A stretch of DNA of 64,000 nt. It comes from Streptomyces rishiriensis (GTDB lineage Bacteria > Actinomycetota > Actinomycetes > Streptomycetales > Streptomycetaceae). The notes beneath the pieces are model-generated. The model was not told the origin of the DNA. It searched no databases and saw only the letters and a program-made list of their open reading frames with translations. Both the position numbers and the translations under genes were made by a program. Every line of letters begins with the position of its first letter. Within the stretch, counting starts at the first letter, position 1. This document shows positions 9,090 through 17,469 of this stretch, in pieces. The DNA lies in NCBI RefSeq assembly GCF_003112535.1, contig NZ_BEWA01000002.1, positions 434,001-498,000 on the forward strand, read 5' to 3'.

Positions 9090-10139
9090 ATGTCCAACGC
9101 CAGCGCCGTCCGTCCCACCCGCCGTGGCATCCTCGCCGCCGGTGGCGCCCTCGGCCTCGGCGCCGTGCTCGCCGCCTGCGGGGACGAGGACGCGAGCAGC
9201 AGCGGCTCCGGGTCGCCGGCGAGCGCCTCGGCGAAGTCCGGCCCCTGGACCTTCAAGGACGATCGCGGCACCACGGTGAAGCTCGACGCCGTCCCCGCGA
9301 ACATCGTCGCCTTCACCGGCGTCGGCGCGGCCCTCCACGACTACGGGATCCAGGTCAAGGGCGTCTTCGGGCCGACCAGGACCACCTCGGGCAAGGCCGA
9401 CGTGCAGGCCGGCGACATGGACGTCAGCAAGGTGACGGTCCTCGGCAACGTCTGGGACGAGTTCAACGTCGAGAAGTACGCGGCCCTCGCGCCCGACGTC
9501 CTCATCTCCACGATGTTCGACAGCGCCGGTACCCTCTGGTACGTCCCCGAGGCCTCCAAGGACAAGATCGCGAAGCTCGCCCCCAGCGTCGGCATCTCCG
9601 TCTACGACCGCCAGCTGACCGCTCCGCTCCAGCGCATGTGGGAGCTGGCCGAGTCGCTGGGCGCCGACATGACGGCGGCCTCGGTCACCGGGGCCAAGAA
9701 GAGGTTCGAGGACGCGGCCGCCCGGCTGCGCGCCGCCGCCAAGGCCAAGCCCGGCATCAAGGTGATGGCCGGTTCCGCGAGCCCCGAGCTGTTCTACGTC
9801 TCCGGCACCGACCTCTCCGTCGACCTGGAGTACTTCAAGGCCCTCGGCGTGAACTTCGTCGAGCCGCCGGCCGCCGCCAAGGCCCAGGGCGGCGGCTGGT
9901 ACGAGTCGCTGAGCTGGGAGAACGTCGACAAGTACCCGGCCGACATCATCATGATGGACGACCGTTCCTCGACCATCCAGCCCGCCGACATCACCGAGGC
10001 GACCTGGAAGAAGCTGCCCGCGGTGAAGGCCGGCCAGGTCATCGCGCGCTCCCCCGAGCCGATCCTGTCCTACGACAAGTGCGTGCCGCTGCTGGAGAAC
10101 CTCGCCGCGGCGCTGGAGAAGGCGAAGAAGGTCGCCTGA
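9090..10139 (+). CDS. desE: Ferrioxamine-binding lipoprotein of siderophore uptake
   Basis: 349-aa substrate-binding lipoprotein for ferric hydroxamates (FecB/BtuF-type fold), acting on the outer face of the membrane. The N-terminus has a twin-arginine stretch (TRRGILAAGG), a hydrophobic run and a lipobox, VLAACG, with the acylated Cys near residue 30, followed by a Ser/Gly-rich tether. I chose ATG 9090; GTG 9057 in the same frame would add 11 residues but has no ribosome site and lies only 18 bp from the iron box. Upstream iron box and linkage to desF and desABCD define the role. The ABC permease and ATPase are not in this window. Confidence 0.9.
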   Translation: MSNASAVRPTRRGILAAGGALGLGAVLAACGDEDASSSGSGSPASASAKSGPWTFKDDRGTTVKLDAVPANIVAFTGVGAALHDYGIQVKGVFGPTRTTSGKADVQAGDMDVSKVTVLGNVWDEFNVEKYAALAPDVLISTMFDSAGTLWYVPEASKDKIAKLAPSVGISVYDRQLTAPLQRMWELAESLGADMTAASVTGAKKRFEDAAARLRAAAKAKPGIKVMAGSASPELFYVSGTDLSVDLEYFKALGVNFVEPPAAAKAQGGGWYESLSWENVDKYPADIIMMDDRSSTIQPADITEATWKKLPAVKAGQVIARSPEPILSYDKCVPLLENLAAALEKAKKVA

Positions 10140-10144
10140 CGAGG

Positions 10145-10236
10145 GCGACCCGACGCTGCGGGCGCGCCGCGGGCGCAGCCGCAGCGGTCGCGCCCATGTG
10201 GCGGAGCCGCGCGCCGACGCGGCCCCGCGCCCCTGA
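10145..10236. repeat. Streptomyces intergenic palindromic repeat
   Basis: Between desE and desF lies an imperfect hairpin (about 10151-10190, GACGCTGCGGGCGC against GGGCGCAGCCGCAGCGGTC). Then come a second small dyad, GGCGGAGCCGC, and CCCCGCGCCCCTGA. I recall this layout as a widely dispersed intergenic element of Streptomyces chromosomes. It might terminate or attenuate between desE and desF. Assignment to a repeat family is from memory. Confidence 0.5.
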
Positions 10237-10272
10237 GTGAGCCGCCCCGTCCCACGTCTTCAGGAGCCCCCC

Positions 10273-11094
10273 ATGACCACCGCCGTCGCCGCCCCCTTCC
10301 GGTTCTTCTCGCTCCAGGTCGCACAGACGCGGCGGCTGTCGCCGTCCCTGGTCCGGGTGAGTCTCGCCGGGGAGGACCTGCGGCACTTCTTCTCCGACGG
10401 GCGCGACCAGTCGCTGTCGCTTTTCCTGCCGCATCCGGGCCAGGAGGAGCCGCAGGTCCCCGTCGAGCTCGGGGACGGCTGGTGGCAGGGATGGCGTGAA
10501 CTGCCGGACGGGGTACGGGCGGTGATGCGTTCGTACACGCTGAGCGCGCTGCGCGCCGACGCGCTCGGGCGCACGGTCGGGATCGACGTCGACTTCGTGC
10601 TGCACACCCCCGCCGGGCCCGCCTCCGCGTGGGCGGCGCGGGCGGTCGCCGGCGACCGGGTGGTGCTGCTCGGGCCCGCGGCGGCCGACAACCGGGCGAT
10701 CCGGTTCCGTCCACCGCACGACGCCGACCTGCTGGTGCTCTGGGGCGACGAGAGCGCACTGCCGGCCGTCGCGTCCATCCTGGAGTCGCTGCCGGCCGGA
10801 CAGCGCGCCCGGGTCTGGCTGGAGGTCCACGACCCCGCCGACGTCCGGGAGTTGACGACCCGCGCGGCCGCCGAGGTGACCTGGGTGGTCGGGGAGGCCT
10901 CGGTCGACGCCGTCCGCGCGGCCGCCCTGCCGCCCGCGGCGAACCCGTACGTCTGGATCGCGGGCGAGTCGGGATCCGTGAAGGCGCTGCGCCGGCACTT
11001 CGTGCAGGAGCGGGGTGTGGACCGCCGCCGGGTCACCTTCGTCGGGTACTGGCGCCGGGGCATGAGCGAGGAAGAGCTCCGCGAGACCGCCTAG
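10273..11094 (+). CDS. desF: Siderophore-interacting protein (ferric-siderophore reductase)
   Basis: 273-aa FAD-binding siderophore-interacting protein, which releases iron from imported ferrioxamine by reduction. The N-terminal FAD-binding barrel includes MRSYTLSALR (about residues 84-93), where RSYT is the flavin motif of this family. The C-terminal NAD(P)H domain includes VVLLGPAAADN and the final FVGYWRRGMSEEEL. I chose ATG 10273 because CAGGAG lies 6 nt before it; GTG 10237 in frame lacks a ribosome site. It follows desE by 133 bp with an intergenic repeat between, so it may share the desE iron-box promoter. Confidence 0.9.
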   Translation: MTTAVAAPFRFFSLQVAQTRRLSPSLVRVSLAGEDLRHFFSDGRDQSLSLFLPHPGQEEPQVPVELGDGWWQGWRELPDGVRAVMRSYTLSALRADALGRTVGIDVDFVLHTPAGPASAWAARAVAGDRVVLLGPAAADNRAIRFRPPHDADLLVLWGDESALPAVASILESLPAGQRARVWLEVHDPADVRELTTRAAAEVTWVVGEASVDAVRAAALPPAANPYVWIAGESGSVKALRRHFVQERGVDRRRVTFVGYWRRGMSEEELRETA

Positions 11095-11177
11095 CGAACA
11101 CCGGGCCCCCGCAGCGGACCCGCGGGGGCGCACACGTGACCACCGTCACGGCACACTCAGGATCAGGGTGATCAAAG

Positions 11178-11196
11178 TTAGGTTAGGCTTACCTAA
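11178..11196 (+). promoter_or_regulatory. Iron box (DmdR1/IdeR operator) for desABCD
   Basis: TTAGGTTAGGCTTACCTAA matches the consensus TTAGGTTAGGCTCACCTAA at 18 of 19 positions. It precedes the desA start by 95 bp and should make desferrioxamine biosynthesis iron-repressed. The rest of 11095-11291 is GC-rich leader without other visible structure. Confidence 0.93.
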
Positions 11197-11291
11197 GTTG
11201 ATCTGGGATCCGTCCCCGAAACGCTCCGGTCCGCCCCCGAACCGCCCCGCTCCGCCCCGGACCCCGTCCCCACCCCCGGAGGGCCCCCACC

Positions 11292-12734
11292 ATGCGCTCG
11301 CACCTGCTCAATGACACGACCGCGGAGCACTACCGCCGCTCCGTGACCGAAGGAGTAGAGCGGGTGGCCGCCAAACTCGCCGCCACCGACCGTCCGTTCA
11401 CCGGCGTCACGGCCGACGCCCTCGCGCCCCGCATCGACGCGATCGACCTCGACCGGCCCCTGGGCGACACGGCCGCCGTGCTCGACGAGCTGGAGGAGGT
11501 CTACCTCCGCGACGCGGTCTACTTCCACCACCCCCGCTACCTCGCCCACCTCAACTGCCCCGTGGTCATCCCCGCCGTGCTGGGCGAGGCGGTCCTGTCC
11601 GCCGTCAACTCCTCCCTCGACACCTGGGACCAGTCGGCCGGCGGCACCCTCATCGAGCGCAAACTGATCGACTGGACGTGCGCCCGCACCGGCCTCGGCC
11701 CCGCCGCCGACGGCGTGTTCACCTCCGGCGGCAGCCAGTCCAACCTCCAGGCCCTGCTGCTGGCCCGCGAGGAGGCGAAGTCCGACTCCCTGGCGAGACT
11801 GCGCGTCTTCGCCTCCGACGTCAGCCACTTCAGCGTGCAGAAGTCGGCGAAACTGCTCGGCCTGGGCCCGGACGCGGTGATCACCGTCCCCGTCGACCAC
11901 GACAAGCGCATGCAGACCGTGGCGCTCGCCCACGAGCTGGAGCGCTGCCGGAAGGACGGCCTCGTCCCCATGGCCGTCGTCGCCACCGCCGGCACCACCG
12001 ACTTCGGCTCCATCGACCCGCTCCCCGAGATCGCCGAGCTGTGCGCCCAGTCCGGCGCCTGGATGCACGTCGACGCCGCCTACGGCTGCGGGCTCCTCGC
12101 CTCCGTGAAGTACCGGGACCGCATCGACGGCATCGAACGGGCCGACTCCGTCACCGTCGACTACCACAAGTCCTTCTTCCAGCCCGTGAGTTCCTCCGCC
12201 GTCCTGGTCCGGGACGGGTCCACGCTGCGGCACGTCACCTACCACGCCGAGTACCTCAACCCGCGCCGCACGGTGCAGGAGCGCATCCCCAACCAGGTGG
12301 ACAAGTCCCTGCAGACCACCCGCCGGTTCGACGCCCTCAAGCTGTGGATGACCCTGCGCACGATGGGCGCCGACGGCATCGGCCGGCTGTTCGACGAGGT
12401 CTGCGACCTGGCCGTCGACGGCTGGCGCCTGCTGGCCGCCGACCCGCGCTTCGACGTCGTCGTCCAGCCGTCGCTGTCCACCCTCGTCTTCCGCTACATC
12501 CCCGCCGCCGTCACCGACCCGGCCGAGATCGACCGCGCCAACCTCCACGCCCGCAAGGCGCTGTTCGCCTCCGGCGACGCGGTGGTCGCGGGCACCAAGG
12601 TCGGCGCCCGCCACTACCTGAAGTTCACCCTGCTCAACCCCGAGACCACGACCGACGACATCGCCGCCGTCCTCGACCTGATCGCCGGCCATGCCGAGCA
12701 GTACCTGGGAGAGTCCCTTGACCGCGCTTGCTGA
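11292..12734 (+). CDS. desA: Lysine decarboxylase, desferrioxamine biosynthesis
   Basis: 480-aa PLP-dependent group II decarboxylase making cadaverine from L-lysine, the first step of desferrioxamine synthesis. Motifs: [15 protein letters not shown] (about residues 141-155), [24 protein letters not shown] with the Asp that pairs with the PLP pyridine nitrogen, and DYHKSFFQP with the PLP-binding Lys. ATG follows CGGAGGG at 8 nt. First gene of desABCD, whose four cistrons all overlap. Expression is expected to rise in iron starvation through the 11178 iron box. Confidence 0.95.
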   Translation: MRSHLLNDTTAEHYRRSVTEGVERVAAKLAATDRPFTGVTADALAPRIDAIDLDRPLGDTAAVLDELEEVYLRDAVYFHHPRYLAHLNCPVVIPAVLGEAVLSAVNSSLDTWDQSAGGTLIERKLIDWTCARTGLGPAADGVFTSGGSQSNLQALLLAREEAKSDSLARLRVFASDVSHFSVQKSAKLLGLGPDAVITVPVDHDKRMQTVALAHELERCRKDGLVPMAVVATAGTTDFGSIDPLPEIAELCAQSGAWMHVDAAYGCGLLASVKYRDRIDGIERADSVTVDYHKSFFQPVSSSAVLVRDGSTLRHVTYHAEYLNPRRTVQERIPNQVDKSLQTTRRFDALKLWMTLRTMGADGIGRLFDEVCDLAVDGWRLLAADPRFDVVVQPSLSTLVFRYIPAAVTDPAEIDRANLHARKALFASGDAVVAGTKVGARHYLKFTLLNPETTTDDIAAVLDLIAGHAEQYLGESLDRAC

Positions 12735-14001
12735 ATCCACGGACACCGTCCATGACTTCGTGGGGATCGGGCTCGGCCCCTTCAACCTCGGACTGGCCTG
12801 TCTGACCGAGCCCATCGCCGAACTCGACGGCCTGTTCCTGGAGTCGAAGCCCTGCTTCGAGTGGCACGCGGGGATGTTCCTCGACGGCGCCCACCTCCAG
12901 ACCCCGTTCATGTCGGACCTGGTCACCCTCGCCGACCCGACGTCCCCCTACTCCTTCCTCAACTACCTGAAGGAGAAGGGCCGGCTGTACTCGTTCTACA
13001 TCCGCGAGAACTTCTATCCGCTGCGCGTGGAGTACGACGACTACTGCCGCTGGGCCGCCGACAAGCTGACCAGCGTGCGCTTCTCGACGACGGTCGCCGA
13101 GGTGACCTACGACGAGAGCGACGAGCTGTACGCGGTGCGGACCACCGACGGGGACGTCCACCGCGCCCGGCACCTGGTCCTCGGCACCGGCACCTCCCCT
13201 CACGTCCCGCAGGCCTGCGCCGGCCTCGGCGGCGACTTCCTGCACAACTCCCGCTACGTGCAGCACAAGGCGGAGCTGCAGAAGAAGGAGTCGATCACCC
13301 TGGTCGGCTCCGGGCAGTCGGCCGCCGAGATCTACCTCGATCTGCTCTGCGAGATCGACGTGCACGGCTACCGGCTGAACTGGGTCACCCGCTCCCCGCG
13401 CTTCTTCCCGCTGGAGTACACCAAGCTCACCCTGGAGATGACCTCCCCCGAGTACGTCGACTACTTCCGGGCCCTGCCGGAGCAGACCCGCTACCGCCTC
13501 GCCGACGAGCAGAAGGGCCTGTTCAAGGGCATCGACGGCGATCTCGTCAACGAGATCTTCGACCTGCTCTACCAGAAGAGCCTCGGCGGCCCCGTCCCCA
13601 CCCGGCTCCTCACCAACTCGGCCCTCACCGGCGCGAGCCACGCCGACGGCACGTACACGCTGTCCTTCCGCCAGGAGGAGCAGGGCAAGGACTTCGAGCT
13701 GAGCAGCCAGGGGCTGGTGCTGGCCACCGGTTACCACTACGCCGAGCCCGCGTTCCTCGCGCCGGTCCGGCACAGACTGCGCCGCGACGCCCACGGCAAC
13801 TTCGACGTCGGCCGCAACTACGCCATCGACACCACGGGCCGGGGCGTGTTCCTGCAGAACGCGGGCGTGCACGCGCACAGCGTCACCTCGCCCGACCTCG
13901 GCATGGGTGCCTACCGCAACAGCTACATCATCCGCGAGCTGCTCGGCAGCGAGTACTACCCGGTCGAGAAGACGATCGCGTTCCAGGAGTTCGGCGTATG
14001 A
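12718..14001 (+). CDS. desB: Cadaverine N-monooxygenase
   Basis: 427-aa flavin-dependent N-hydroxylating monooxygenase converting cadaverine to N-hydroxycadaverine. It has the FAD dinucleotide fold near the N-terminus ([12 protein letters not shown]), the NADPH fold [15 protein letters not shown] near the middle, and [10 protein letters not shown] towards the C-terminus, all typical of IucD/SidA enzymes. I chose the TTG at 12718 because GGGAGAG lies about 4 nt before it and the protein then begins MTALAEST. ATG 12691 is in frame but lacks a ribosome site. Either start lies inside the end of desA, so translation is coupled. Confidence 0.92.
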   Translation: MTALAESTDTVHDFVGIGLGPFNLGLACLTEPIAELDGLFLESKPCFEWHAGMFLDGAHLQTPFMSDLVTLADPTSPYSFLNYLKEKGRLYSFYIRENFYPLRVEYDDYCRWAADKLTSVRFSTTVAEVTYDESDELYAVRTTDGDVHRARHLVLGTGTSPHVPQACAGLGGDFLHNSRYVQHKAELQKKESITLVGSGQSAAEIYLDLLCEIDVHGYRLNWVTRSPRFFPLEYTKLTLEMTSPEYVDYFRALPEQTRYRLADEQKGLFKGIDGDLVNEIFDLLYQKSLGGPVPTRLLTNSALTGASHADGTYTLSFRQEEQGKDFELSSQGLVLATGYHYAEPAFLAPVRHRLRRDAHGNFDVGRNYAIDTTGRGVFLQNAGVHAHSVTSPDLGMGAYRNSYIIRELLGSEYYPVEKTIAFQEFGV

Positions 14002-14549
14002 CCATCCCCGCGGCCGTGGGCCGCCTCTCCCTGCGTCCCCTCGACCCGCTCCGCGACGCCGGGCTGCTGCACCGCTGGGTGACGCACCCCAAGGCCGCCT
14101 ACTGGATGATGCAGGACGCGGAACTCGTCGACGTCGAACGGGCCTACACGGACATCGCCGCCGACGAGCACCACCATGCGCTCCTCGGACTGCACGACGG
14201 CGAGCCGGCCTTCCTGATGGAGCACTACGACCCCGTCCACCGCGAGCTGGTCGGCCTGTACGAACCGCTCCCGGGCGACGTCGGCATGCACTTCCTGGTC
14301 GCCCCCACGGACCGGCCGGTGCACGGTTTCACCCGCGCGGTGATCACCGCCGTCGTGGCGCACCTCTTCGCGGACCCGGCGGTGCGGCGCGTCGTCGTCG
14401 AGCCGGACGTCTCCAACAAGGCCGTGCACGCCCTCAACGAGGCCGTCGGCTTTGTTGCCGAGCGGGAGATCCGCAAGCCGGAGAAGACGGCGCTGCTGAG
14501 CTTCTGCACCCGCGAGCGGTTCGCCGCCGCGACGGGGGTGACCGCATGA
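13998..14549 (+). CDS. desC: N-hydroxycadaverine acyltransferase
   Basis: 183-aa GNAT-type acyltransferase of the IucB/RhbD family. It transfers succinyl or acetyl from CoA to N-hydroxycadaverine, giving the monomers joined by DesD. Visible features: [16 protein letters not shown] near residues 21-36 and the acetyl-CoA-site region [20 protein letters not shown] near 133-152. ATG overlaps the desB stop (ATGA), and its own stop overlaps the desD start the same way. Confidence 0.93.
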   Translation: MTIPAAVGRLSLRPLDPLRDAGLLHRWVTHPKAAYWMMQDAELVDVERAYTDIAADEHHHALLGLHDGEPAFLMEHYDPVHRELVGLYEPLPGDVGMHFLVAPTDRPVHGFTRAVITAVVAHLFADPAVRRVVVEPDVSNKAVHALNEAVGFVAEREIRKPEKTALLSFCTRERFAAATGVTA

Positions 14550-16333
14550 GCCTCGCCGACGCCGTGGCCCACCTCTCCCCCGAACACTGGGCGAAGGCCA
14601 ACCGTCTGCTGGTGCGCAAGGCCCTCGCGGAGTTCGCCCACGAGCGGCTCGCCACGCCCGAGGAACTCGCCACGGCCGAGGGCAAGGAGGGCCGGTACGC
14701 CGTCCGCAGCGACGACGGGCTGACGTCCTACCGATTCACCGCCGTCCGCCGCGCCCTCGACCACTGGCAGGTCGACGCCGACTCAATCACCCGTACGCGC
14801 GACGGAGCCGAACTCCCCGTCGAGGCACTGGACTTCTTCGTCGAGCTGAAGTCGTCCCTGGGGCTCAGCGACGAGATCCTGCCGGTCTATCTCGAGGAGA
14901 TCTCCTCCACCCTCTCCGGCGCCTGCTACAAGTTCGCCAAGCCCGAGGTCACCTCGGCGGAGCTGGTCCGCAGCGGGTTCCAGGCCATCGAGACCGGGAT
15001 GACCGAGGGCCACCCCTGTTTCGTCGCCAACAACGGGCGGCTCGGCTTCGGCATCCACGAGTACCTGGCGTACGCGCCGGAGACGGCGAGCCCCGTGCGG
15101 CTGGTGTGGCTGGCCGCGCACCGTTCGCGGGCCTCGTTCACGGCCGGCGCCGGCATCGAGTACGCGTCCTTCGTGCGCGAGGAGCTGGGCGCCGCGACCG
15201 TCGACCGGTTCGACGCGGTCCTGCGCGAGCGCGGCCTGGACCCGGCCGACTACCTCCTCATCCCCGTCCACCCCTGGCAGTGGTGGAACAAGATCACCGT
15301 CACCTTCGCGTCCGAGATCGCCCGCGGGAACCTGGTGTGCCTGGGCGAGGGCGACGACGAGTACCTGGCGCAGCAGTCGATCCGCACCTTCTTCAACCGG
15401 ACCCACCCCGAGAAGCACTACGTCAAGACCGCCCTGTCCGTGCTCAACATGGGCTTCATGCGCGGACTGTCGGCCGCCTACATGGAGGCCACCCCGGCCA
15501 TCAACGACTGGCTGGCCCGGCTCATCGACGACGACCCGGTGCTGAGGTCGACCGGTCTGTCGATCATCCGTGAGCGGGCCGCCGTCGGCTACCGGCACCT
15601 GGAGTACGAGGCCGCGACGGACCGCTACTCGCCGTACCGCAAGATGCTGGCGGCGCTGTGGCGGGAGAGCCCGGTGCCGGCGCTGCGGGAGGGCGAGTCG
15701 CTCGCGACGATGGCCTCGCTGATCCATGTGGACCACGAGGGGCGGTCGGTGGCCGGCGCGCTCGTCGAGCGCTCGGGCCTGCCCCCGGCACAGTGGCTGC
15801 GCGCCTACCTCCAGGCCTACTACACGCCGCTGCTGCACAGCTTCTACGCCTACGACCTGGTGTTCATGCCGCACGGCGAGAACACGATCCTGGTGCTGAA
15901 GGACGGCGTCGTGCAGCGGGCGGTCTACAAGGACATCGCCGAGGAGATCGCCGTCATGGACCCGGACGCGGTGCTGCCGCCCGAGGTCCGGCGCATCCGC
16001 GTGGACGTGCCCGAGGACAAGAAGCTCCTGTCGATCTTCACGGACGTCTTCGACTGCTTCTTCCGCTTCCTCGCGGCCGGCCTCGCCGCCGAGGGCGTCC
16101 TGGAGGAGGACGAGTTCTGGCGCACGGTCGCCGAGGTCACCCGCGCCTACCAGGAGGCGAACCCCCGACTGGCCGACCGGTTCCGCCAGTACGACATGTT
16201 CGCCCCCGAGTTCGCCCTGTCCTGCCTCAACCGCCTGCAACTGCGCGACAACCGGCAGATGGTGGACCTGGCCGACCCGTCGGGCGCCCTCCAGCTGGTC
16301 GGCACCCTGCGGAACCCCGTCGCGGGGTTCTGA
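14546..16333 (+). CDS. desD: NRPS-independent siderophore synthetase, desferrioxamine
   Basis: 595-aa IucA/IucC-family synthetase that condenses hydroxysuccinyl-cadaverine units and closes the ring to ferrioxamine precursors, using ATP. Conserved blocks: ETGMTEGHPCFVANNGRLGF (about residues 150-169) with the ATP-binding GHP-type motif, HPWQWWN, RTFFNRTHPEKHYVKTALSV, and MPHGENTILVLKDG plus the VYKDIAEE segment of the catalytic half. Length is usual for the family. ATGA overlap with desC. A 15-bp-stem hairpin begins 8 bp after the stop and ends the operon. Confidence 0.95.
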   Translation: MSLADAVAHLSPEHWAKANRLLVRKALAEFAHERLATPEELATAEGKEGRYAVRSDDGLTSYRFTAVRRALDHWQVDADSITRTRDGAELPVEALDFFVELKSSLGLSDEILPVYLEEISSTLSGACYKFAKPEVTSAELVRSGFQAIETGMTEGHPCFVANNGRLGFGIHEYLAYAPETASPVRLVWLAAHRSRASFTAGAGIEYASFVREELGAATVDRFDAVLRERGLDPADYLLIPVHPWQWWNKITVTFASEIARGNLVCLGEGDDEYLAQQSIRTFFNRTHPEKHYVKTALSVLNMGFMRGLSAAYMEATPAINDWLARLIDDDPVLRSTGLSIIRERAAVGYRHLEYEAATDRYSPYRKMLAALWRESPVPALREGESLATMASLIHVDHEGRSVAGALVERSGLPPAQWLRAYLQAYYTPLLHSFYAYDLVFMPHGENTILVLKDGVVQRAVYKDIAEEIAVMDPDAVLPPEVRRIRVDVPEDKKLLSIFTDVFDCFFRFLAAGLAAEGVLEEDEFWRTVAEVTRAYQEANPRLADRFRQYDMFAPEFALSCLNRLQLRDNRQMVDLADPSGALQLVGTLRNPVAGF

Positions 16334-16341
16334 CCAGGCCC

Positions 16342-16378
16342 GGCGGGCTCCCCGGGTACGGTCCCCGGGGAGCCCGCC
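16342..16378 (+). terminator. Terminator of desABCD
   Basis: Perfect 15-bp stem GGCGGGCTCCCCGGG / CCCGGGGAGCCCGCC (16342-16356 and 16364-16378) with a 7-nt loop, 8 bp after the desD stop. One of the strongest hairpins in the window. Confidence 0.85.
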
Positions 16379-16435
16379 GTCGTGTGCCCGCCGGGCCGCC
16401 GTGTGCCCGGCCCGGGGCGGTGGAACAATCCCCGC

Positions 16436-17302
16436 ATGGCGGAAATCCTGCAGAAGGACGGCACGTGGATCTTCGACGGCGACGCCCTGCGGCTGACGCC
16501 GGGACGGGACAGGAACGTCGGACTGCTGCGCCGGGAGCTGGGTGAACTCGTCGTCCCGCTACGGGCGTTGGCGGGGGTGTCGTTCGAACAGGGGAAGAAG
16601 GCCGGGCGGCTCAGGCTGCGGCTGCGGGACGGGGCGGACCCGCTGCTCCAGGCGACGGGCGGCCGGCTGGCCGAGCCGCACGATCCGTACCAGCTGCTCG
16701 TCGAGTCCGACCGGTACGGCGTCGCCGAGTACTTCGTGGACGAGGTGCGCAACGCGCTGCTGCTGGACGAGGTCCCGTCCGACCCGGTGGACGCCTATCT
16801 CCTCCCCGGCCCTTCCGTGCCCCTGTCCGTCTCCGCGGGGGACGGCACCGCGAGCTTCGACGGCGAGACCGTACGGCTGGAGTGGAACTGGAAGACGGAG
16901 GAGGCCAAGTCGTCCGCGGGGCCCCGCACACTGTCGGTCGCGGAGATCGACGGCGTGGAGTGGCAGCCCTCGGCGGGTCTGGAGAACGGGGCTCTGCGGT
17001 TCCGCCTGCGGCACGCGCCCGCCACGACCCCGCCGAAGTACGACCCGAACGCCGTGGAGCTGTGGGGCTTCAGGAAGGACCCGCTGATGGCCCTGGTCGC
17101 GGCGGCCGTGCAGGCACGGCTCCCGCATCCGGCCGCAGGCGCCGAGGACGCCGTACGGCCGCAGCTGCCCGGCCCTGCCGCCGAGGGCGGCCACGACGCG
17201 CTGCTGCGGCGGCTGCGCGAGCTCGGCGAACTGCACCGCGACGGCGTCCTGACGGACGACGAGTTCGCCCTGGCCAAACATGCGGTCCTCAAGCGCCTCT
17301 AA
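16436..17302 (+). CDS. DUF4429-like protein with C-terminal SHOCT domain
   Basis: 288-aa cytoplasmic protein of unknown function. Two similar beta-rich halves are visible: the first runs from TWIFDGDALRLTPG (near residue 9) and the second from GTASFDGETVRLEW (near 140). This fits the duplicated DUF4429 layout. The last 35 residues, LRRLRELGELHRDGVLTDDEFALAKHAVLKRL in part, are a short C-terminal SHOCT domain, usually an oligomerisation module. No catalytic motif is seen. I chose ATG 16436 because the protein then starts MAEILQKDG, as typical homologues do. It stands alone between the desD terminator and an 88-bp palindromic element. Confidence 0.8.
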   Translation: MAEILQKDGTWIFDGDALRLTPGRDRNVGLLRRELGELVVPLRALAGVSFEQGKKAGRLRLRLRDGADPLLQATGGRLAEPHDPYQLLVESDRYGVAEYFVDEVRNALLLDEVPSDPVDAYLLPGPSVPLSVSAGDGTASFDGETVRLEWNWKTEEAKSSAGPRTLSVAEIDGVEWQPSAGLENGALRFRLRHAPATTPPKYDPNAVELWGFRKDPLMALVAAAVQARLPHPAAGAEDAVRPQLPGPAAEGGHDALLRRLRELGELHRDGVLTDDEFALAKHAVLKRL

Positions 17303-17390
17303 GGCCTGTCGTTTGGACCACCCCGCAGACGCGGGGGCCGGCATCGGCAGGTCCCGCCGATGCCCTGCGACCTGATCCGAACGACAGACC
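17303..17390. repeat. 88-bp nested palindromic (MITE-like) element
   Basis: The element starts exactly at the TAA of the preceding gene. Terminal inverted repeats of 18 bp, GGCCTGTCGTTTGGACCA (17303-17320) and TGATCCGAACGACAGACC (17373-17390), match at 15 of 18 positions. Inside is a perfect 9-bp hairpin, GGCATCGGC / GCCGATGCC (17340-17348 and 17356-17364). No coding capacity. It could be a miniature transposable element or a large bidirectional terminator. Confidence 0.6.
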
Positions 17391-17437
17391 CCAGCGCGGG
17401 TGAGGACCGCCTGCCGGCCGGCGCCGGCGCCGGGGGT

Positions 17438-17461
17438 GCGCGCCCCGCCTTCCGGGCGCGC
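17438..17461 (-). terminator. Hairpin after the phosphatase gene
   Basis: 8-bp GC stem GCGCGCCC / GGGCGCGC with an 8-nt loop, 8 bp beyond the stop of the leftward phosphatase gene. Plausible terminator, though short GC hairpins are common by chance at this base composition. Confidence 0.45.
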
Positions 17462-17469
17462 CGGCCCGG

